A stretch of 64,000 nt of DNA from Pseudomonas sp. (GCF_030690725.1 NZ_JAUYGD010000037.1:57749-121748), one strand, 5' to 3'; shown: positions 35,993 through 46,837, counted from the stretch's first letter. Numbers and translations: made by a program. The notes: generated by a model not told the origin, from the letters alone.

Positions 35993-37873
35993 ATGTGCCT
36001 GACCAGCAGCCCACAAGACGCCACGGATCGGATATTTCACTTGATACGTCCCCTCCTCTCGTTACTTCTCTGCATGGCCATCAGTTCATCTGCCTGGGCC
36101 ACTCTGTATAAAAGCCACGGTTACGCCCAGTTTGGCGAGCTGATGTATCCCGCCAGCTTTACCCATTTCGCCTGGGTCAACCCGGAAGCCCCCAAGGGCG
36201 GCACGCTACGAATGATGGCCAACGGCACATTCGACACGCTTAACCCCTACACCCTCAAGGGCAGCAGCCCGATCAGCACCGCCAACTTTCTGCAGTACGG
36301 GGTCAACGAGCTGAATGCGCCGCTGATGGTCGGCACCGGCGCCTATGACCCTTCCGGTGATGAGCCGGCCTCCAGCTACGGCCTGATCGCCGAGTCGGTG
36401 GAATACAGCGATGATCGCAGCTGGGTGGTGTTCAACCTGCGCCCTGAAGCGCGCTTTCACGACGGCAAGCCGATTACCGCCTATGACGTGGCCTTCTCCT
36501 ACCGCCTGCTGCTCAAGGAGGGTCACCCGCAATACCGCACCAACCTGCAGGAAGTAAAACGGGTCGATATCCTCAATCGCCACAGCATCCGTTTTGTGCT
36601 CAAGCGTGCCGGCAATTCCCTGCTGATCCTGCGTTTGGGCGAATTACCGGTGCTGCCGCAGCACTACTGGAAAGACCGCGACTTCAAGGCCACCACCTAT
36701 GAACCGCCGCTGGGCAGCGGGCCCTACCGGATTACCCAGGTCAGCCCCGGGCGCAGCCTGAGGTTTGAGCGGGTCAAGGACTGGTGGGGCGCCAAGCTGC
36801 CGGTCAATCGCGGCAAATACAATTTCGACCGGGTCGATGTGGAGTTCTACCGCGACAGCCATGTGGCCTTCGAGGCATTCAAGGCCGGCGAATTCGACGT
36901 CTATATCGAACAGCAAGCGAAGAACTGGGCCAACGGCTATCGCTTCCCGGCATTGAGTCGGGGCGAAGTGATCCGCGCCGAGATCCCCCACCAGATCCCG
37001 ACCCAAACCCAGGCGCTGTTTATGAACACCCGCCGCGCGGTATTTGCCGACCGCCAGGTGCGCGAAGCCCTGGGCCTGATGTTCGATTTCGAGTGGGCCA
37101 ACCGCGCGCTGTTCAACAGCTCCTACACCCGCGCCCAGAGCTACTACCCCAACAGCGAATTTGCCGCCACTGGCAAACCGGAAGGCGCCGAGTGGCTGTT
37201 GCTCTCGCCCTACCGCAAACAGTTGCAGGCGCGCCTGTTCAGCGAGCCGTTCAGCATGCCGCAGACCGATGGCCGGGGCATCCCACGGGAAACCTTGCGC
37301 CGCGCCCTCGGTCTATTGGCCGAAGCCGGCTGGAAGCCCTCCGGCCAACGCCTGCTCAACAGTGACGGGCAACCGCTGCGCTTCGAGATATTGCTGGTCA
37401 ACCCAAACCTTGAACGTATTCTCCAGCCCTTTACCGAGAACCTCGCCAGCATTGGCATCCAGGCCAACCTGCGCACCGTCGACCGCGCGCAGTACAAGCA
37501 GCGGCTCGATCAATACGACTTCGACATGATTTTGCTGACCCTGCCGCAAACCCTCAGCCCCGGCCTGGAACAGTCGCTGTATTTCCATTCCTCCCAGGCC
37601 AAGATCAAAGGCGGCAGGAATTACGCCGGCGTTACCCACCCGGTCGTCGACGCCATGATCGAAAAACTGCTCTCGGCACAAAGCCGTGACGAGCAGGTCG
37701 CCGCCACCCGTGCCCTTGACCGGGTACTGTTGTGGCAGCACTACAGCATTCCAAACTGGTATATCGATTACCACCGCCTGGCTTACCGCAACCGATTTGC
37801 CTTCGTCACCACGCCGCCCTATACCCTGGGCCTGCGTACCTGGTGGCTGAAATCCATGGAGAACGCTGAATGA
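35993..37873 (+). CDS. nppA1: Npp/Yej peptide ABC transporter, first substrate-binding protein
   Basis: Up to 626 aa; family 5 extracellular solute-binding protein, YejA-like. A signal peptide (LLSLLLCMAISSSAWA) is followed by YASFTHFAWVNPEAPKGG-like YejA opening, [27 protein letters not shown] and a C-terminal LPQTLSPGLEQSLYFHSS. The ATG at 35993 has no clear ribosome site; a TTG at 36041 would give a compact signal peptide and is a real alternative. Together with the next four genes it matches NppA1A2BCD, the P. aeruginosa importer of peptidyl-nucleoside antibiotics and related peptides. Its stop overlaps the next start (ATGA). Confidence 0.9.
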   Translation: MCLTSSPQDATDRIFHLIRPLLSLLLCMAISSSAWATLYKSHGYAQFGELMYPASFTHFAWVNPEAPKGGTLRMMANGTFDTLNPYTLKGSSPISTANFLQYGVNELNAPLMVGTGAYDPSGDEPASSYGLIAESVEYSDDRSWVVFNLRPEARFHDGKPITAYDVAFSYRLLLKEGHPQYRTNLQEVKRVDILNRHSIRFVLKRAGNSLLILRLGELPVLPQHYWKDRDFKATTYEPPLGSGPYRITQVSPGRSLRFERVKDWWGAKLPVNRGKYNFDRVDVEFYRDSHVAFEAFKAGEFDVYIEQQAKNWANGYRFPALSRGEVIRAEIPHQIPTQTQALFMNTRRAVFADRQVREALGLMFDFEWANRALFNSSYTRAQSYYPNSEFAATGKPEGAEWLLLSPYRKQLQARLFSEPFSMPQTDGRGIPRETLRRALGLLAEAGWKPSGQRLLNSDGQPLRFEILLVNPNLERILQPFTENLASIGIQANLRTVDRAQYKQRLDQYDFDMILLTLPQTLSPGLEQSLYFHSSQAKIKGGRNYAGVTHPVVDAMIEKLLSAQSRDEQVAATRALDRVLLWQHYSIPNWYIDYHRLAYRNRFAFVTTPPYTLGLRTWWLKSMENAE

Positions 37874-39723
37874 CCCATGCATTGCGCGCCCTGTTTATCC
37901 ACGTCAGCAGCATTGCCCTGCTTGGCGTTGCCAGCCTGGCCCTAGCCGGCCCCAAGCACGCGCAAACCCTGTATGACGAACCGCCCAAGTACCCGGCCAA
38001 TTTCAAGCACTTCGACTACGTCAACCCGGATGCGCCTAAAGGCGGCAGCTTGCGCCAGGCCGGCTTTGGCGGCTTCGATAGCCTCAATCCCTTTATCAAC
38101 AAGGGTGTCGCCGCCGAAGATATCGGCATGATCTACGACACCCTGACCCGCCACGGCCTGGACGAACCCTTTACCGAATACGGCCTGCTTGCCGAGAAAA
38201 TCGAGAAAGCCCCGGACAATGCCTGGGTACGCTTCTACCTGCGCCCCGAAGCGCGCTTTCATGACGGCCAGCCAGTCACCGCCGAAGATGTGAAATTCAC
38301 CTTCGATACGCTGATGAGCAAAGGCGCACCGATGTACCGCGGTTATTACGCCGACGTCGACAAGGTTGAAGTTGAAAGCACCCACCGCGTGCGCTTTATC
38401 TTCAAGCAGGCCGGCAATCGCGAACTGCCGCTGATTGTCGGCCAGTTGCCGGTACTGCCAAAACACTGGTGGGCCGAGCGCGACTTCAGCAAGGGCAACC
38501 TGGAAGTCCCGCTGGGCAGCGGCCCCTACAAGGTGGCGAATGTGCAAGCCGGCCGTTCGATCCGCTATGAGCGGGTCAAGGACTGGTGGGGCAAGGACCT
38601 GCCGGTCAATCGCGGCTTCTACAACTTCGACACCCTAGAAATCGACTACTACCGCGACAACACAGTCGCCCTGGAAGCGCTCAAGGCTGGGCAGTTCGAC
38701 TACTGGCTGGAAATCAGTGCGAAAAACTGGGCCACCGCCTACAACAACCCTGCTGTGGCCAACGGCCAATTGATCAAGGAAGAGATCGCCAACCACAACC
38801 CCACCGGCATGCAGGGTTTTATCTTCAACACCCGCCGACCACTGTTTACCGACCGCCGCGTACGCGAGGCACTGGGTCTGCTGTTTGACTTCGAATGGGC
38901 CAATCGGCAGCTGTTCAACGGTGCTTACACTCGCACCCGCAGCTACTTCGACAACTCCGAACTGGCCTCCGTCGGCCTGCCCTCCGCAGATGAGTTGAAG
39001 CTGCTGGAACCATTGCGCGCGCAGATTCCACCCCAGGTATTTACCGACGAATATCAGCCTTCGGCCACCGATGGCAGCGGCATCATCCGTGAACAACAGC
39101 GCCGCGCTTACCAACTGCTGCAGGAAGCCGGCTGGCGTGTGGATGGCGACAAGATGCTCGACAGCACGGGCAAACCGGTGAGCTTCGAGTTTCTCCTGGC
39201 GCAAACCGAATTCGAACGCATCCTGCTGCCGTTCAAACGTAACCTGGCCGATTTGGGTATCGATCTGGTGATCCGCCGCGTTGACGTTTCCCAGTACATC
39301 AACCGCCTGCGTTCGCGCGACTTTGACCTGATCGTCGGTGGCTTTGGCCAGTCCAACTCCCCCGGCAACGAGCAGCGCGAATACTGGCACTCCAGCAGCG
39401 CCGACAACCCCGGCAGCCGCAACTTTATTGGTCTGAAAGACCCGGCAGTGGACAAGCTGGTCGAAGGCCTGATCAATGCTGACTCGCGCCAGAGCCTGAT
39501 CACCCATACCCGCGCCCTCGACCGCGTGCTGCTGTGGGGCCATTACGTGGTGCCCAACTGGCATATCAAGACCTGGCGCGTGGCCTACTGGAACCGCTTC
39601 GAACACCCCAAGGTCACCCCGCAATACGACATAGGTCTGCACACCTGGTGGGCCCGCGCGAAATCGCCTGAAGCGGCGGCCGACGAAGCTGCCGCGCAGA
39701 ACACCGCAGACGTGGAGCAATAA
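37870..39723 (+). CDS. nppA2: Npp/Yej peptide ABC transporter, second substrate-binding protein
   Basis: 617 aa, a tandem paralogue of the preceding gene; both share the YejA opening and DWWG.DLPVNRG.YNFDT. Signal peptide [20 protein letters not shown]... cleaved near ALA|GPK. The [18 protein letters not shown] near 490 is the YejA-type ligand segment. The C-terminus has an Ala-rich tail after the conserved IGLHTWWA. It overlaps nppA1 by 4 nt (ATGA) and is followed by the permease with 1 nt between, so translation is coupled. It probably delivers a different set of oligopeptides than the first binding protein. Confidence 0.92.
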   Translation: MTHALRALFIHVSSIALLGVASLALAGPKHAQTLYDEPPKYPANFKHFDYVNPDAPKGGSLRQAGFGGFDSLNPFINKGVAAEDIGMIYDTLTRHGLDEPFTEYGLLAEKIEKAPDNAWVRFYLRPEARFHDGQPVTAEDVKFTFDTLMSKGAPMYRGYYADVDKVEVESTHRVRFIFKQAGNRELPLIVGQLPVLPKHWWAERDFSKGNLEVPLGSGPYKVANVQAGRSIRYERVKDWWGKDLPVNRGFYNFDTLEIDYYRDNTVALEALKAGQFDYWLEISAKNWATAYNNPAVANGQLIKEEIANHNPTGMQGFIFNTRRPLFTDRRVREALGLLFDFEWANRQLFNGAYTRTRSYFDNSELASVGLPSADELKLLEPLRAQIPPQVFTDEYQPSATDGSGIIREQQRRAYQLLQEAGWRVDGDKMLDSTGKPVSFEFLLAQTEFERILLPFKRNLADLGIDLVIRRVDVSQYINRLRSRDFDLIVGGFGQSNSPGNEQREYWHSSSADNPGSRNFIGLKDPAVDKLVEGLINADSRQSLITHTRALDRVLLWGHYVVPNWHIKTWRVAYWNRFEHPKVTPQYDIGLHTWWARAKSPEAAADEAAAQNTADVEQ

Positions 39724-39724
39724 C

Positions 39725-40798
39725 ATGCTGGCGTATATCTTTCGTCGGCTGCTGCTGATCATCCCCACGCTGTTCGGCATTCTGCTGATCAACTTCATCA
39801 TCATCCAGGCCGCCCCAGGTGGCCCGGTCGAGCAGATGATTGCCAAACTGGAAGGCTTTGACGGTGCCACCAGCCGGATCGCCGGCGGCGGTGCCGAAGT
39901 CTCGGTGGCTGGTTCCAACTACCGAGGCGCCCAGGGTCTGGACCCCGAGCTAGTAGCGGAAATTGAACGCATGTACGGCTTCGATAAATCCGCCCCGGAA
40001 CGCTTCTGGCTGATGCTCAAAAGCTACGCGCAGCTGGATTTCGGCTCGAGCTTCTTCCGCGATGCCGAGGTCATCGACCTGATCATCGAGAAGATGCCGG
40101 TGTCGATCTCCCTAGGGCTGTGGAGCACGCTGATCATGTACCTGGTGTCGATCCCGCTGGGCATCGCCAAGGCCACTCGCCACGGCAGCGCCTTCGACGT
40201 CTGGACCAGCTCAATGATCATCGTCGGCTACGCCATCCCGGCCTTCCTCTTCGCCATCCTGCTGATCGTGCTGTTTGCCGGCGGCAGTTACTGGGACTGG
40301 TTCCCGCTGCGCGGGCTGACCTCGAACAACTTCGACGAGCTGAGCTTTACCGGCAAGCTGCTCGACTACTTCTGGCACCTGGCACTACCCGTCACTGCCC
40401 TGGTTATTGGCAACTTCGCCACCCTGACGCTACTGACCAAGAACAGCTTTCTTGATGAGATCAACAAACAGTATGTGGTCACTGCCCGCGCCAAGGGCCT
40501 AAGCAACAACCGCGTGCTCTATGGCCATGTGTTCCGTAACGCCATGCTGATCATCATCGCCGGCTTCCCAGCGGCCTTTATCGGCATCTTCTTTACCGGC
40601 TCCTTGCTGATCGAGGTGATCTTCTCCCTCGACGGCCTGGGCCTGATGAGTTTCGAAGCCGCGATCAACCGCGATTACCCGGTGGTGTTCGGCACCCTGT
40701 TTATCTTCACGTTGCTGGGCCTGGTGGTGAAATTGATCGGCGACATTACCTACACCTTGGTCGATCCGCGTATCGACTTCGAAAGCCGGGAGGGTTGA
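39725..40798 (+). CDS. nppB: Npp/Yej ABC transporter permease (YejB-like)
   Basis: 357 aa. [38 protein letters not shown] is the hallmark N-terminal helix of dipeptide-type permeases; the extracytoplasmic loop (about 35-110) carries the YejB-specific insert. The EAA loop for ATPase contact is [20 protein letters not shown] near 255-275. About six membrane helices. Forms the channel with NppC. Confidence 0.94.
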   Translation: MLAYIFRRLLLIIPTLFGILLINFIIIQAAPGGPVEQMIAKLEGFDGATSRIAGGGAEVSVAGSNYRGAQGLDPELVAEIERMYGFDKSAPERFWLMLKSYAQLDFGSSFFRDAEVIDLIIEKMPVSISLGLWSTLIMYLVSIPLGIAKATRHGSAFDVWTSSMIIVGYAIPAFLFAILLIVLFAGGSYWDWFPLRGLTSNNFDELSFTGKLLDYFWHLALPVTALVIGNFATLTLLTKNSFLDEINKQYVVTARAKGLSNNRVLYGHVFRNAMLIIIAGFPAAFIGIFFTGSLLIEVIFSLDGLGLMSFEAAINRDYPVVFGTLFIFTLLGLVVKLIGDITYTLVDPRIDFESREG

Positions 40799-40799
40799 A

Positions 40800-41819
40800 A
40801 TGAAACTTTCCCCAATCAATCAACGCCGCTTCCAGCTGTTCAAGGCGCACAAACGCGGCTGGTGGTCGCTGTGGGTGTTTCTCGCGCTGTTCTTCGTCAC
40901 CCTCGGCGCCGAACTGATCGCCAACGACAAACCATTGGTGGTGAGCTACGACAGCGAACTGTATTTCCCGGTATTCAAGCGCTACCCGGAAACCACCTTC
41001 GGTGGCGAATTCCCGCTGCAGGCCAACTACAAGAGTCCGTATATCCAGGAGCTGATCAAGGAAAAGGACGGCTGGATGATCTGGCCGCCGATCCGTTACA
41101 GCTACTCCAGCATCAACTACGACCTGCAGGTGCCCGCCCCGGCGCCGCCTTCGGCGGAAAACCTGCTGGGCACCGATGACCAGGGCCGCGACGTGCTGGC
41201 GCGGGTGATCTATGGCTTCCGCATCTCGGTGCTGTTCGCCCTGATCCTGACCCTGGCCAGTTCGGTAATCGGCGTGTTTGCCGGCGCCCTGCAGGGCTTC
41301 TACGGCGGCTGGGTCGATCTGGCTGGGCAGCGCTTTCTGGAAATCTGGTCCGGCCTGCCGGTGCTCTACCTGCTGATCATCCTCGCCAGCTTCGTGCAAC
41401 CGAACTTCTGGTGGCTGCTGGGCATCATGCTGCTGTTCTCCTGGATGAGCCTGGTGGATGTGGTGCGCGCCGAGTTCCTCCGTGGGCGCAACCTGGAATA
41501 CGTGCGCGCAGCCCGTGCGCTGGGGATGCAGAACGGCTCGATCATGTTCCGCCATATCCTGCCCAACGCGATGATTTCCACCATGACTTTTATGCCGTTT
41601 ATCCTCACCGGCGCGATCGGCACCCTCACTGCGCTGGATTTCCTCGGCTTCGGCCTGCCGCCTGGCGCGCCGTCACTCGGCGAGCTGGTCGCCCAGGGCA
41701 AATCCAACCTGCAGGCGCCATGGCTCGGTATCAGCGCCTTTGCCGTGCTCGCCCTGATGCTCAGCCTGCTGGTGTTTATCGGCGAAGCGGCACGTGATGC
41801 CTTCGATCCGAGGAAATGA
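40800..41819 (+). CDS. nppC: Npp/Yej ABC transporter permease (YejE-like)
   Basis: 339 aa. The long N-terminal periplasmic section after the first helix (about 40-130, containing YFPVFKRYPETTFGGEFPLQANY) is typical of YejE. LLGTDDQGRDVLARVIYG is the signature of OppC-class permeases. EAA loop RAARALGMQNGSIMFRHILPNA near 235-255. Starts 1 nt after the nppB stop, with GGAGGG 7 nt upstream. Confidence 0.94.
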   Translation: MKLSPINQRRFQLFKAHKRGWWSLWVFLALFFVTLGAELIANDKPLVVSYDSELYFPVFKRYPETTFGGEFPLQANYKSPYIQELIKEKDGWMIWPPIRYSYSSINYDLQVPAPAPPSAENLLGTDDQGRDVLARVIYGFRISVLFALILTLASSVIGVFAGALQGFYGGWVDLAGQRFLEIWSGLPVLYLLIILASFVQPNFWWLLGIMLLFSWMSLVDVVRAEFLRGRNLEYVRAARALGMQNGSIMFRHILPNAMISTMTFMPFILTGAIGTLTALDFLGFGLPPGAPSLGELVAQGKSNLQAPWLGISAFAVLALMLSLLVFIGEAARDAFDPRK

Positions 41820-41820
41820 C

Positions 41821-43428
41821 ATGACCGACTCCAACACCCTCATCGAAGTCCGCGACCTGGCAGTCGAGTTCGTTACCGGCAGCCTCAAGCAGCGCGTGCT
41901 GGAAGGCGTCAGCTTCAACATCAAGCGCGGTGAAACACTGGCCCTGGTGGGCGAAAGCGGCTCGGGTAAATCGGTCACCGCGCATTCCATCCTGCGTCTG
42001 CTGCCCTACCCGCTGGCTCAGCACCCCAGCGGCAGCATTCACTACGCCGGGCAAGACCTGCTTAAACTGAACGAGAACAAGCTGCGCGGCATTCGCGGCA
42101 ACCGTATCGCCATGGTCTTTCAGGAGCCCATGACCTCGCTCAACCCGCTGCACAGCATCGAGAAGCAGATCAACGAGGTGCTGGCCCTGCACAAAGGCCT
42201 GCGCGGCAAGGCAGCCACCGCACGCACCCTGGAGCTGCTCGAGCTGGTCGGCATCCCCGAGCCGCACAAGCGCCTCAAGGCCTATCCACACGAGCTGTCA
42301 GGCGGGCAACGCCAGCGTGTGGTGATCGCCATGGCCCTGGCCAATGAGCCGGAACTGCTGATCGCCGACGAGCCAACCACCGCGCTGGACGTCACCGTGC
42401 AGCTGAAGATCCTCGAGTTACTCAAGGACCTGCAGGCGCGCCTGGGCATGGCGATTCTGCTGATCAGCCACGACCTCAACCTGGTGCGGCGCATTGCCCA
42501 CCGCGTCTGCGTGATGCAGCGCGGGCATATCGTTGAACAGGCGGCCTGCGAAACCCTGTTTAAAGACCCACAACACCCCTACACCCGTGAGCTGCTGGGC
42601 GCCGAACCCACGGGCGACCCGGTCGATCAGCCGCCGGGCAAACCCATGCTGGAAATCGACAACCTGCGCGTCTGGTTCCCGATTAAGAAGGGCCTGCTGC
42701 GCCGCACCGTCGACCATGTCAAAGCCGTGGACGGTATCAACTTCAGCCTGCCGCAGGGCCATACCCTGGGCATCGTCGGTGAAAGCGGCTCGGGCAAATC
42801 CACCCTGGGCTTAGCGATTCTGCGCTTGCTCGGCAGCCAGGGCGGCATCCGCTTCCAGGGCCAAGCCATCGATAGCCTGTCGCAAGAGGATGTGCGGCCG
42901 TTACGCCGACAAATGCAGGTGGTGTTCCAAGACCCCTTTGGCAGCCTCAGCCCTCGCATGTCGGTTGGCCAGATTGTCGGCGAGGGTTTGCAGATTCACC
43001 GCATGGGCAGCGAAGCCGAGCAGGAACAGGCAATTATCGACGCGCTGGTCGAAGTGGGCCTGGACCCGGAAACCCGCCATCGCTATCCCCACGAGTTTTC
43101 CGGTGGCCAGCGCCAACGCATCGCCATCGCCCGCGCTCTGGTGCTGAAACCCGCGCTGATCCTGCTGGATGAGCCGACCTCGGCCCTCGACCGCACCGTG
43201 CAGCGCCAGGTGGTCGAGCTGCTACGCTCGCTGCAGGCTAAATACAACCTGACCTACCTGTTTATCAGTCACGACCTGGCGGTGGTCAGGGCCTTGAGCC
43301 ATCAGGTGATGGTGGTCAAACAGGGCAAAGTGGTGGAACAAGGCCCGGCAACACGTGTCTTTGCCGCGCCACAGGACATCTATACACAGCAGTTGCTGGA
43401 AGCGGCCTTTATGGTCCCAGCTGACTAA
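41821..43428 (+). CDS. nppD: Npp/Yej ABC transporter double ATPase
   Basis: 535 aa with two fused ATP-binding domains, like YejF. Domain 1 (about 8-265): [33 protein letters not shown]. Domain 2 (about 280-525): [33 protein letters not shown]. Oligopeptide-type signatures [12 protein letters not shown] and [11 protein letters not shown] close each half. Both ATP sites look intact. Start ATG 41821 one nt after nppC. Its stop abuts the repeat element that separates it from fabI. Confidence 0.95.
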   Translation: MTDSNTLIEVRDLAVEFVTGSLKQRVLEGVSFNIKRGETLALVGESGSGKSVTAHSILRLLPYPLAQHPSGSIHYAGQDLLKLNENKLRGIRGNRIAMVFQEPMTSLNPLHSIEKQINEVLALHKGLRGKAATARTLELLELVGIPEPHKRLKAYPHELSGGQRQRVVIAMALANEPELLIADEPTTALDVTVQLKILELLKDLQARLGMAILLISHDLNLVRRIAHRVCVMQRGHIVEQAACETLFKDPQHPYTRELLGAEPTGDPVDQPPGKPMLEIDNLRVWFPIKKGLLRRTVDHVKAVDGINFSLPQGHTLGIVGESGSGKSTLGLAILRLLGSQGGIRFQGQAIDSLSQEDVRPLRRQMQVVFQDPFGSLSPRMSVGQIVGEGLQIHRMGSEAEQEQAIIDALVEVGLDPETRHRYPHEFSGGQRQRIAIARALVLKPALILLDEPTSALDRTVQRQVVELLRSLQAKYNLTYLFISHDLAVVRALSHQVMVVKQGKVVEQGPATRVFAAPQDIYTQQLLEAAFMVPAD

Positions 43429-43568
43429 CAGGCTATTGAAAAGCGTTGGCGAGGCAGCCAGCGCAAGGCAAAAGCAGGCGAAAAAGCGGAGTTTACGCGC
43501 TGTAAATGAGCATTTTTCGCCTGTTTTTAACGCAGTGATGGCAACGCAGGTAGCTTTTCAACTGCCTG
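43429..43568. repeat. 140-bp MITE-like inverted-repeat element
   Basis: Ends are imperfect inverted repeats: CAGGCTATTGAAAAGC (43429-43444) and its complement at 43553-43568 (14 of 16 match). Inside lies a second complementary pair, GCGAAAAA and TTTTTCGC, plus a CGTTGGCG...GATGGCAACG flank. No ORF. The sequence type resembles a repeat I recall from several Pseudomonas genomes, with GTTGAAAAAC-type ends. It begins immediately after the nppD stop codon and ends 35 nt before the fabI start, so it probably also folds as RNA at the end of the npp transcript. Confidence 0.65.
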
Positions 43569-43602
43569 CCAATCCTTGTAGACAGGAAGAGGAACAACAC
43601 CC

Positions 43603-44397
43603 ATGGGTTTTCTAAGCGGCAAGCGCGTACTGATCGTTGGCGTCGCCAGCAAACTGTCCATCGCCTCCGGCATCGCAGCAGCCATGCACCGTGAAGGTGC
43701 CGAATTGGCCTTCACCTACCAGAACGAAAAGCTCAAAGGCCGCGTCGAAGGCTTTGCCGCCGATTGGGGCTCAGGTCCTGAGCTGTGCTTCCCTTGCGAT
43801 GTGGCCAACGACGAGGAAATCGCCTCGGTATTCGAAGCCCTGAGCAAGAAGTGGGACGGCCTGGACTGCATCGTTCACTCCGTTGGTTTCGCACCAGGCG
43901 ATCAGCTGGATGGCGACTTCACCGACGTCACCACCCGTGAAGGCTTCCGCATCGCTCACGACATCAGCGCCTACAGCTTCGTTGCCCTGGCCAAAGCAGG
44001 CCGCGAGATGATGAAAGGCCGCAATGGCAGCTTGCTGACCCTGTCCTACCTGGGCGCCGAGCGCACCATGCCGAACTACAACGTCATGGGCATGGCCAAG
44101 GCCAGCCTGGAAGCTGGCGTACGCTACCTGGCCGGCAGCCTTGGTCCAGAAGGTACGCGCGTCAACGCCATCTCCGCGGGCCCGATCCGCACCCTGGCAG
44201 CGTCCGGCATCAAGAGCTTCCGCAAGATGCTCGCGGCCAACGAGAAGCAGACCCCACTGCGCCGCAACGTGACTATCGATGAAGTCGGCAACGCCGGCGC
44301 CTTCCTCTGCTCGGACCTGGCCTCGGGCGTCAGCGGCGAGATCATGTACGTCGACGGCGGCTTCAACACCACCGCCATGGGCGCCATGGAAGAGTAA
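43603..44397 (+). CDS. fabI: Enoyl-[acyl-carrier-protein] reductase FabI
   Basis: 264 aa. The FabI-type NADH motif [22 protein letters not shown] near 95, the [28 protein letters not shown] active site (Tyr146/Tyr156/Lys163 pattern) and [10 protein letters not shown]-terminus all match. It catalyses the last step of the fatty acid elongation cycle and is the triclosan target. AGGAAGAGGAA lies upstream of the ATG. Single gene ending in its own terminator. Confidence 0.97.
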   Translation: MGFLSGKRVLIVGVASKLSIASGIAAAMHREGAELAFTYQNEKLKGRVEGFAADWGSGPELCFPCDVANDEEIASVFEALSKKWDGLDCIVHSVGFAPGDQLDGDFTDVTTREGFRIAHDISAYSFVALAKAGREMMKGRNGSLLTLSYLGAERTMPNYNVMGMAKASLEAGVRYLAGSLGPEGTRVNAISAGPIRTLAASGIKSFRKMLAANEKQTPLRRNVTIDEVGNAGAFLCSDLASGVSGEIMYVDGGFNTTAMGAMEE

Positions 44398-44417
44398 GTG
44401 GTTAAACCGCAGCAATG

Positions 44418-44448
44418 AAAAAGGCCGCTTAATCAAGCGGCCTTTTTT
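44418..44448. terminator. Bidirectional terminator fabI / ppiD
   Basis: AAAAAGGCCGCTT-AATC-AAGCGGCCTTTTTT, strong stem with A and T flanks between convergent genes. Confidence 0.94.
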
Positions 44449-44466
44449 ATACGTCAGCGATATCGA

Positions 44467-46344
44467 TCAGAAGCGCTCGATATCAGCCTTCTCTTCCAAT
44501 AGCTTGCGGAACGCGGCGAAGTCCTGCTGACCAACGCGCGAAGCGAGGAAGCGGCTGTACATGGCCTTATCCTCATCCGACAGCGCTTGCTCAGGCTGGC
44601 TTACGCCATTGAGACGGATGATCACGAAATCGCCGTTGCTCAGACTGATACCGGCGAAGGTCGGCTTGTCGGCCGCTTCAGGCTTGGGCATGCGGAACAA
44701 CGCCTGCAGCACCACCGGCTCAACGCCTTCCTGGCTGCGAGTAGCCGCTTCGACCACATTCCAGCCTTGCTTGGCATCGGCCTGGGTAACCGGCGTCTGA
44801 CCTGCGCGCAGAGCAGCCAGCTGCTCCTCGGCTTGGGCTTTGACGGCTTCGCTTGCACGAACCTTGGTCAACTGAGCGCGGATGCTATCGGCAACCTGCT
44901 CAAGCGGCAGTTGCTCAGGCTTGTTGTGCTCTTTAACGCGCACCACCACCACAGTGTTCGGGTCGAGTTCGATCACACTGCTGTTGCTGCCGTCTTCCAG
45001 CACTTCATCGCTGAATGCCGCTTGAATCACCTGACGATTGGCAGTCAGGCCTTCAGTACCACCCTGACGGCCAAAGGCCTCAGTGGTCTTGACCTCAAGA
45101 CCCAGCTCCTGAGCTGGCTGAGCCAGGTCAGAGGCTTCAAACGCGGCGTCTTCAAGGTCTTTGGAAACTTCGACAAAGCGCTGCTCAACCTGACGCGCCT
45201 TGAGGTCGCGCTGCAGTTTCTCTTCCAGGCTGGCGAAGCTCGGCACTTCCGGAGCCTGAACGCCCAGCAGCTTGATCAGGTGCCAGCCGAACTCACTGCG
45301 TACGGGAGCCGATACAGCATTCTCGTCCAGCGCATACAGTGCCTCTTCAAAGGCAGGGTCATATACCCCAGGGCCGGCAAAGCCCAGATCACCGCCCTCA
45401 CCTGCCGAACCCGAATCATCGGAGACTTCTTTGGCCAGCGCGGCGAAATCCTCGCCCTGCTCAAGACGCTTCTGCACCGCGACCAGCTTGGCCTGGGCTT
45501 GTTCGTCATTCAGCTTATCGTTGACCTCAACCAGAATGTGCGCGACACGGCGCTGCTCGGCGAGGTTGGCGATTTCGCTCTGATAAGCGCTTTGCAGCGC
45601 CTCATCGGTGACTTCAACCTGATCGAAGAAGGCATCCTTCTTCAGCTCGACGTATTCCAGCACAACCTGCTCAGGACTCATGAACTCGCTGGTCTGGGCG
45701 TCGTAATACGCCTTGATGTCGTCATCGCTGAGCGTGACTGCATCCAGATCAGCTTTGAGGGTCAGCGTGGCGAAGTCGCGGGTCTGCTTTTCCAGGGCGG
45801 CAAAGGCTTGCACCTGGGCATCCGTTACGAAACCGCTGTTGGCCAAACCAGCGCGCAACTGACCGATGAGCATTTCCTGCTCAAGCATCTGGCGGAACTG
45901 CAAACGGCTGTAACCCAGCTGACGGATAACCTGATCGAAACGCTCAGCGTTGAACTGGCCATCGACAAGAAACTCAGGTGTTTTCAGGATCAGCTGATCC
46001 AACGCTTGTTGCGAAAAGGCGAACTTGGCGTTTTTGGCGCTATCGAGCAACAAGGTGCGCTCAACCAGGCCATTCAGGGCGGCTTCACGCAGCAGCTTCT
46101 CGTCCAGCAGGGAGGCATCGAAATCGCGCCCCAACTGTTGCAGCAATTGACGACGCTGCATCTCGACAGCCTGGCTGAGCTCGGCAGAAGTGATCTTCTC
46201 GCCATTCACTTCAGCGGCATTCTGGCTATTACTGGTGCTGGTAAAAATGGCATCCACACCCGTCAGCGCGAGCAGCGCGACAATGATGCCGATGATGGTT
46301 TTGGCAATCCAACCCTGTGAATTGTCCCTGATGTTTTGCAGCAT
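44467..46344 (-). CDS. ppiD: Periplasmic folding chaperone PpiD (membrane-anchored)
   Basis: 625 aa. One N-terminal helix (about 12-34, IAKTIIGIIVALLALTGVDAI) anchors it, then a SurA-like N-terminal segment (NAAEVNGEKITSAELSQ) and one parvulin domain near 260-360 (RRVAHILVEV, GGDLGFAGPG, FGWHLIKLL). It assists proteins emerging from the Sec translocon. Start at 46344 with GGGGGA 3 nt upstream of the ATG spacer; the longer frame to 46368 lacks support. Two genes below lon and hupB, as in most gamma-proteobacteria. Confidence 0.94.
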   Translation of the reverse strand: MLQNIRDNSQGWIAKTIIGIIVALLALTGVDAIFTSTSNSQNAAEVNGEKITSAELSQAVEMQRRQLLQQLGRDFDASLLDEKLLREAALNGLVERTLLLDSAKNAKFAFSQQALDQLILKTPEFLVDGQFNAERFDQVIRQLGYSRLQFRQMLEQEMLIGQLRAGLANSGFVTDAQVQAFAALEKQTRDFATLTLKADLDAVTLSDDDIKAYYDAQTSEFMSPEQVVLEYVELKKDAFFDQVEVTDEALQSAYQSEIANLAEQRRVAHILVEVNDKLNDEQAQAKLVAVQKRLEQGEDFAALAKEVSDDSGSAGEGGDLGFAGPGVYDPAFEEALYALDENAVSAPVRSEFGWHLIKLLGVQAPEVPSFASLEEKLQRDLKARQVEQRFVEVSKDLEDAAFEASDLAQPAQELGLEVKTTEAFGRQGGTEGLTANRQVIQAAFSDEVLEDGSNSSVIELDPNTVVVVRVKEHNKPEQLPLEQVADSIRAQLTKVRASEAVKAQAEEQLAALRAGQTPVTQADAKQGWNVVEAATRSQEGVEPVVLQALFRMPKPEAADKPTFAGISLSNGDFVIIRLNGVSQPEQALSDEDKAMYSRFLASRVGQQDFAAFRKLLEEKADIERF

Positions 46345-46409
46345 GCGTCCCCCAGAACGACTGTACAAATAAAGCAGTCGCGCAGTGTGGGTAAAATCCG
46401 GATAGAAGA

Positions 46410-46433
46410 AAGGCGCATCAGTGGATGCGCCTT
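46410..46433 (-). terminator. Hairpin in the hupB-ppiD gap, probable hupB terminator
   Basis: AAGGCGCATC-AGTG-GATGCGCCTT; on the minus strand it is followed by TCTTC. It lies about 130 nt after the hupB stop. A nearer but weaker hairpin is GATCAG-N8-CTGATC around 46522-46541. Confidence 0.55.
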
Positions 46434-46564
46434 CTCGTAACTGGCGAAGCGGATCGAACTCAAGCAGCTGATTCGTCGTGTTCAGCGAGTTATGACTGAC
46501 TGAACATCCCGCCCCGCGTCAGATCAGCCATTCAACTGATCTGCTGGGCAAAACCGAAAGAGGC

Positions 46565-46837
46565 TTAGTTGACAGCGTCTTTCAGAGCTTTACCGGCTTT
46601 GAAGCCTGGAATCTTGGCAGCAGCGATGCTGATCGGGTTACCAGTTTGTGGATTACGGCCAGTGCGAGCAGCACGCTCTTTAACAGCGAAAGTGCCGAAG
46701 CCAACCAGTACTACGGAGTCACCAGCCTTCAGAGCGCCAGTAACGGATTCAATTACTGCGTCCAGCGCACGGCCGGCAACAGCTTTTGGGATATCAGCAG
46801 ATGCAGCGATGGCATCGATCAGTTCCGACTTGTTCAC
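46565..46837 (-). CDS. hupB: DNA-binding protein HU-beta
   Basis: 90 aa, exact HU length. [19 protein letters not shown] is the helical dimerisation part; [21 protein letters not shown] is the beta-arm signature with the conserved RNPQTG tip. Nucleoid-associated protein. It has its own strong promoter (46931-46960) and an approximately 90-nt leader ending in AAGGGGAC before the ATG. Confidence 0.97.
   Translation of the reverse strand: MNKSELIDAIAASADIPKAVAGRALDAVIESVTGALKAGDSVVLVGFGTFAVKERAARTGRNPQTGNPISIAAAKIPGFKAGKALKDAVN

Noticed and set aside
38635..39918. 427-codon minus-strand frame over nppA2/nppB
   Set aside because: Spans the end of one real gene and the start of another on the opposite strand; no support.
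43429..43568. CRISPR-like or regulatory RNA reading of the repeat between nppD and fabI
   Set aside because: Only one unit is present, with inverted rather than direct repeats; better read as a MITE-like element.
44587..46320. 577-codon plus-strand frame over ppiD
   Set aside because: Antisense shadow of ppiD; composition is that of a reversed real gene and no domain is recognisable.
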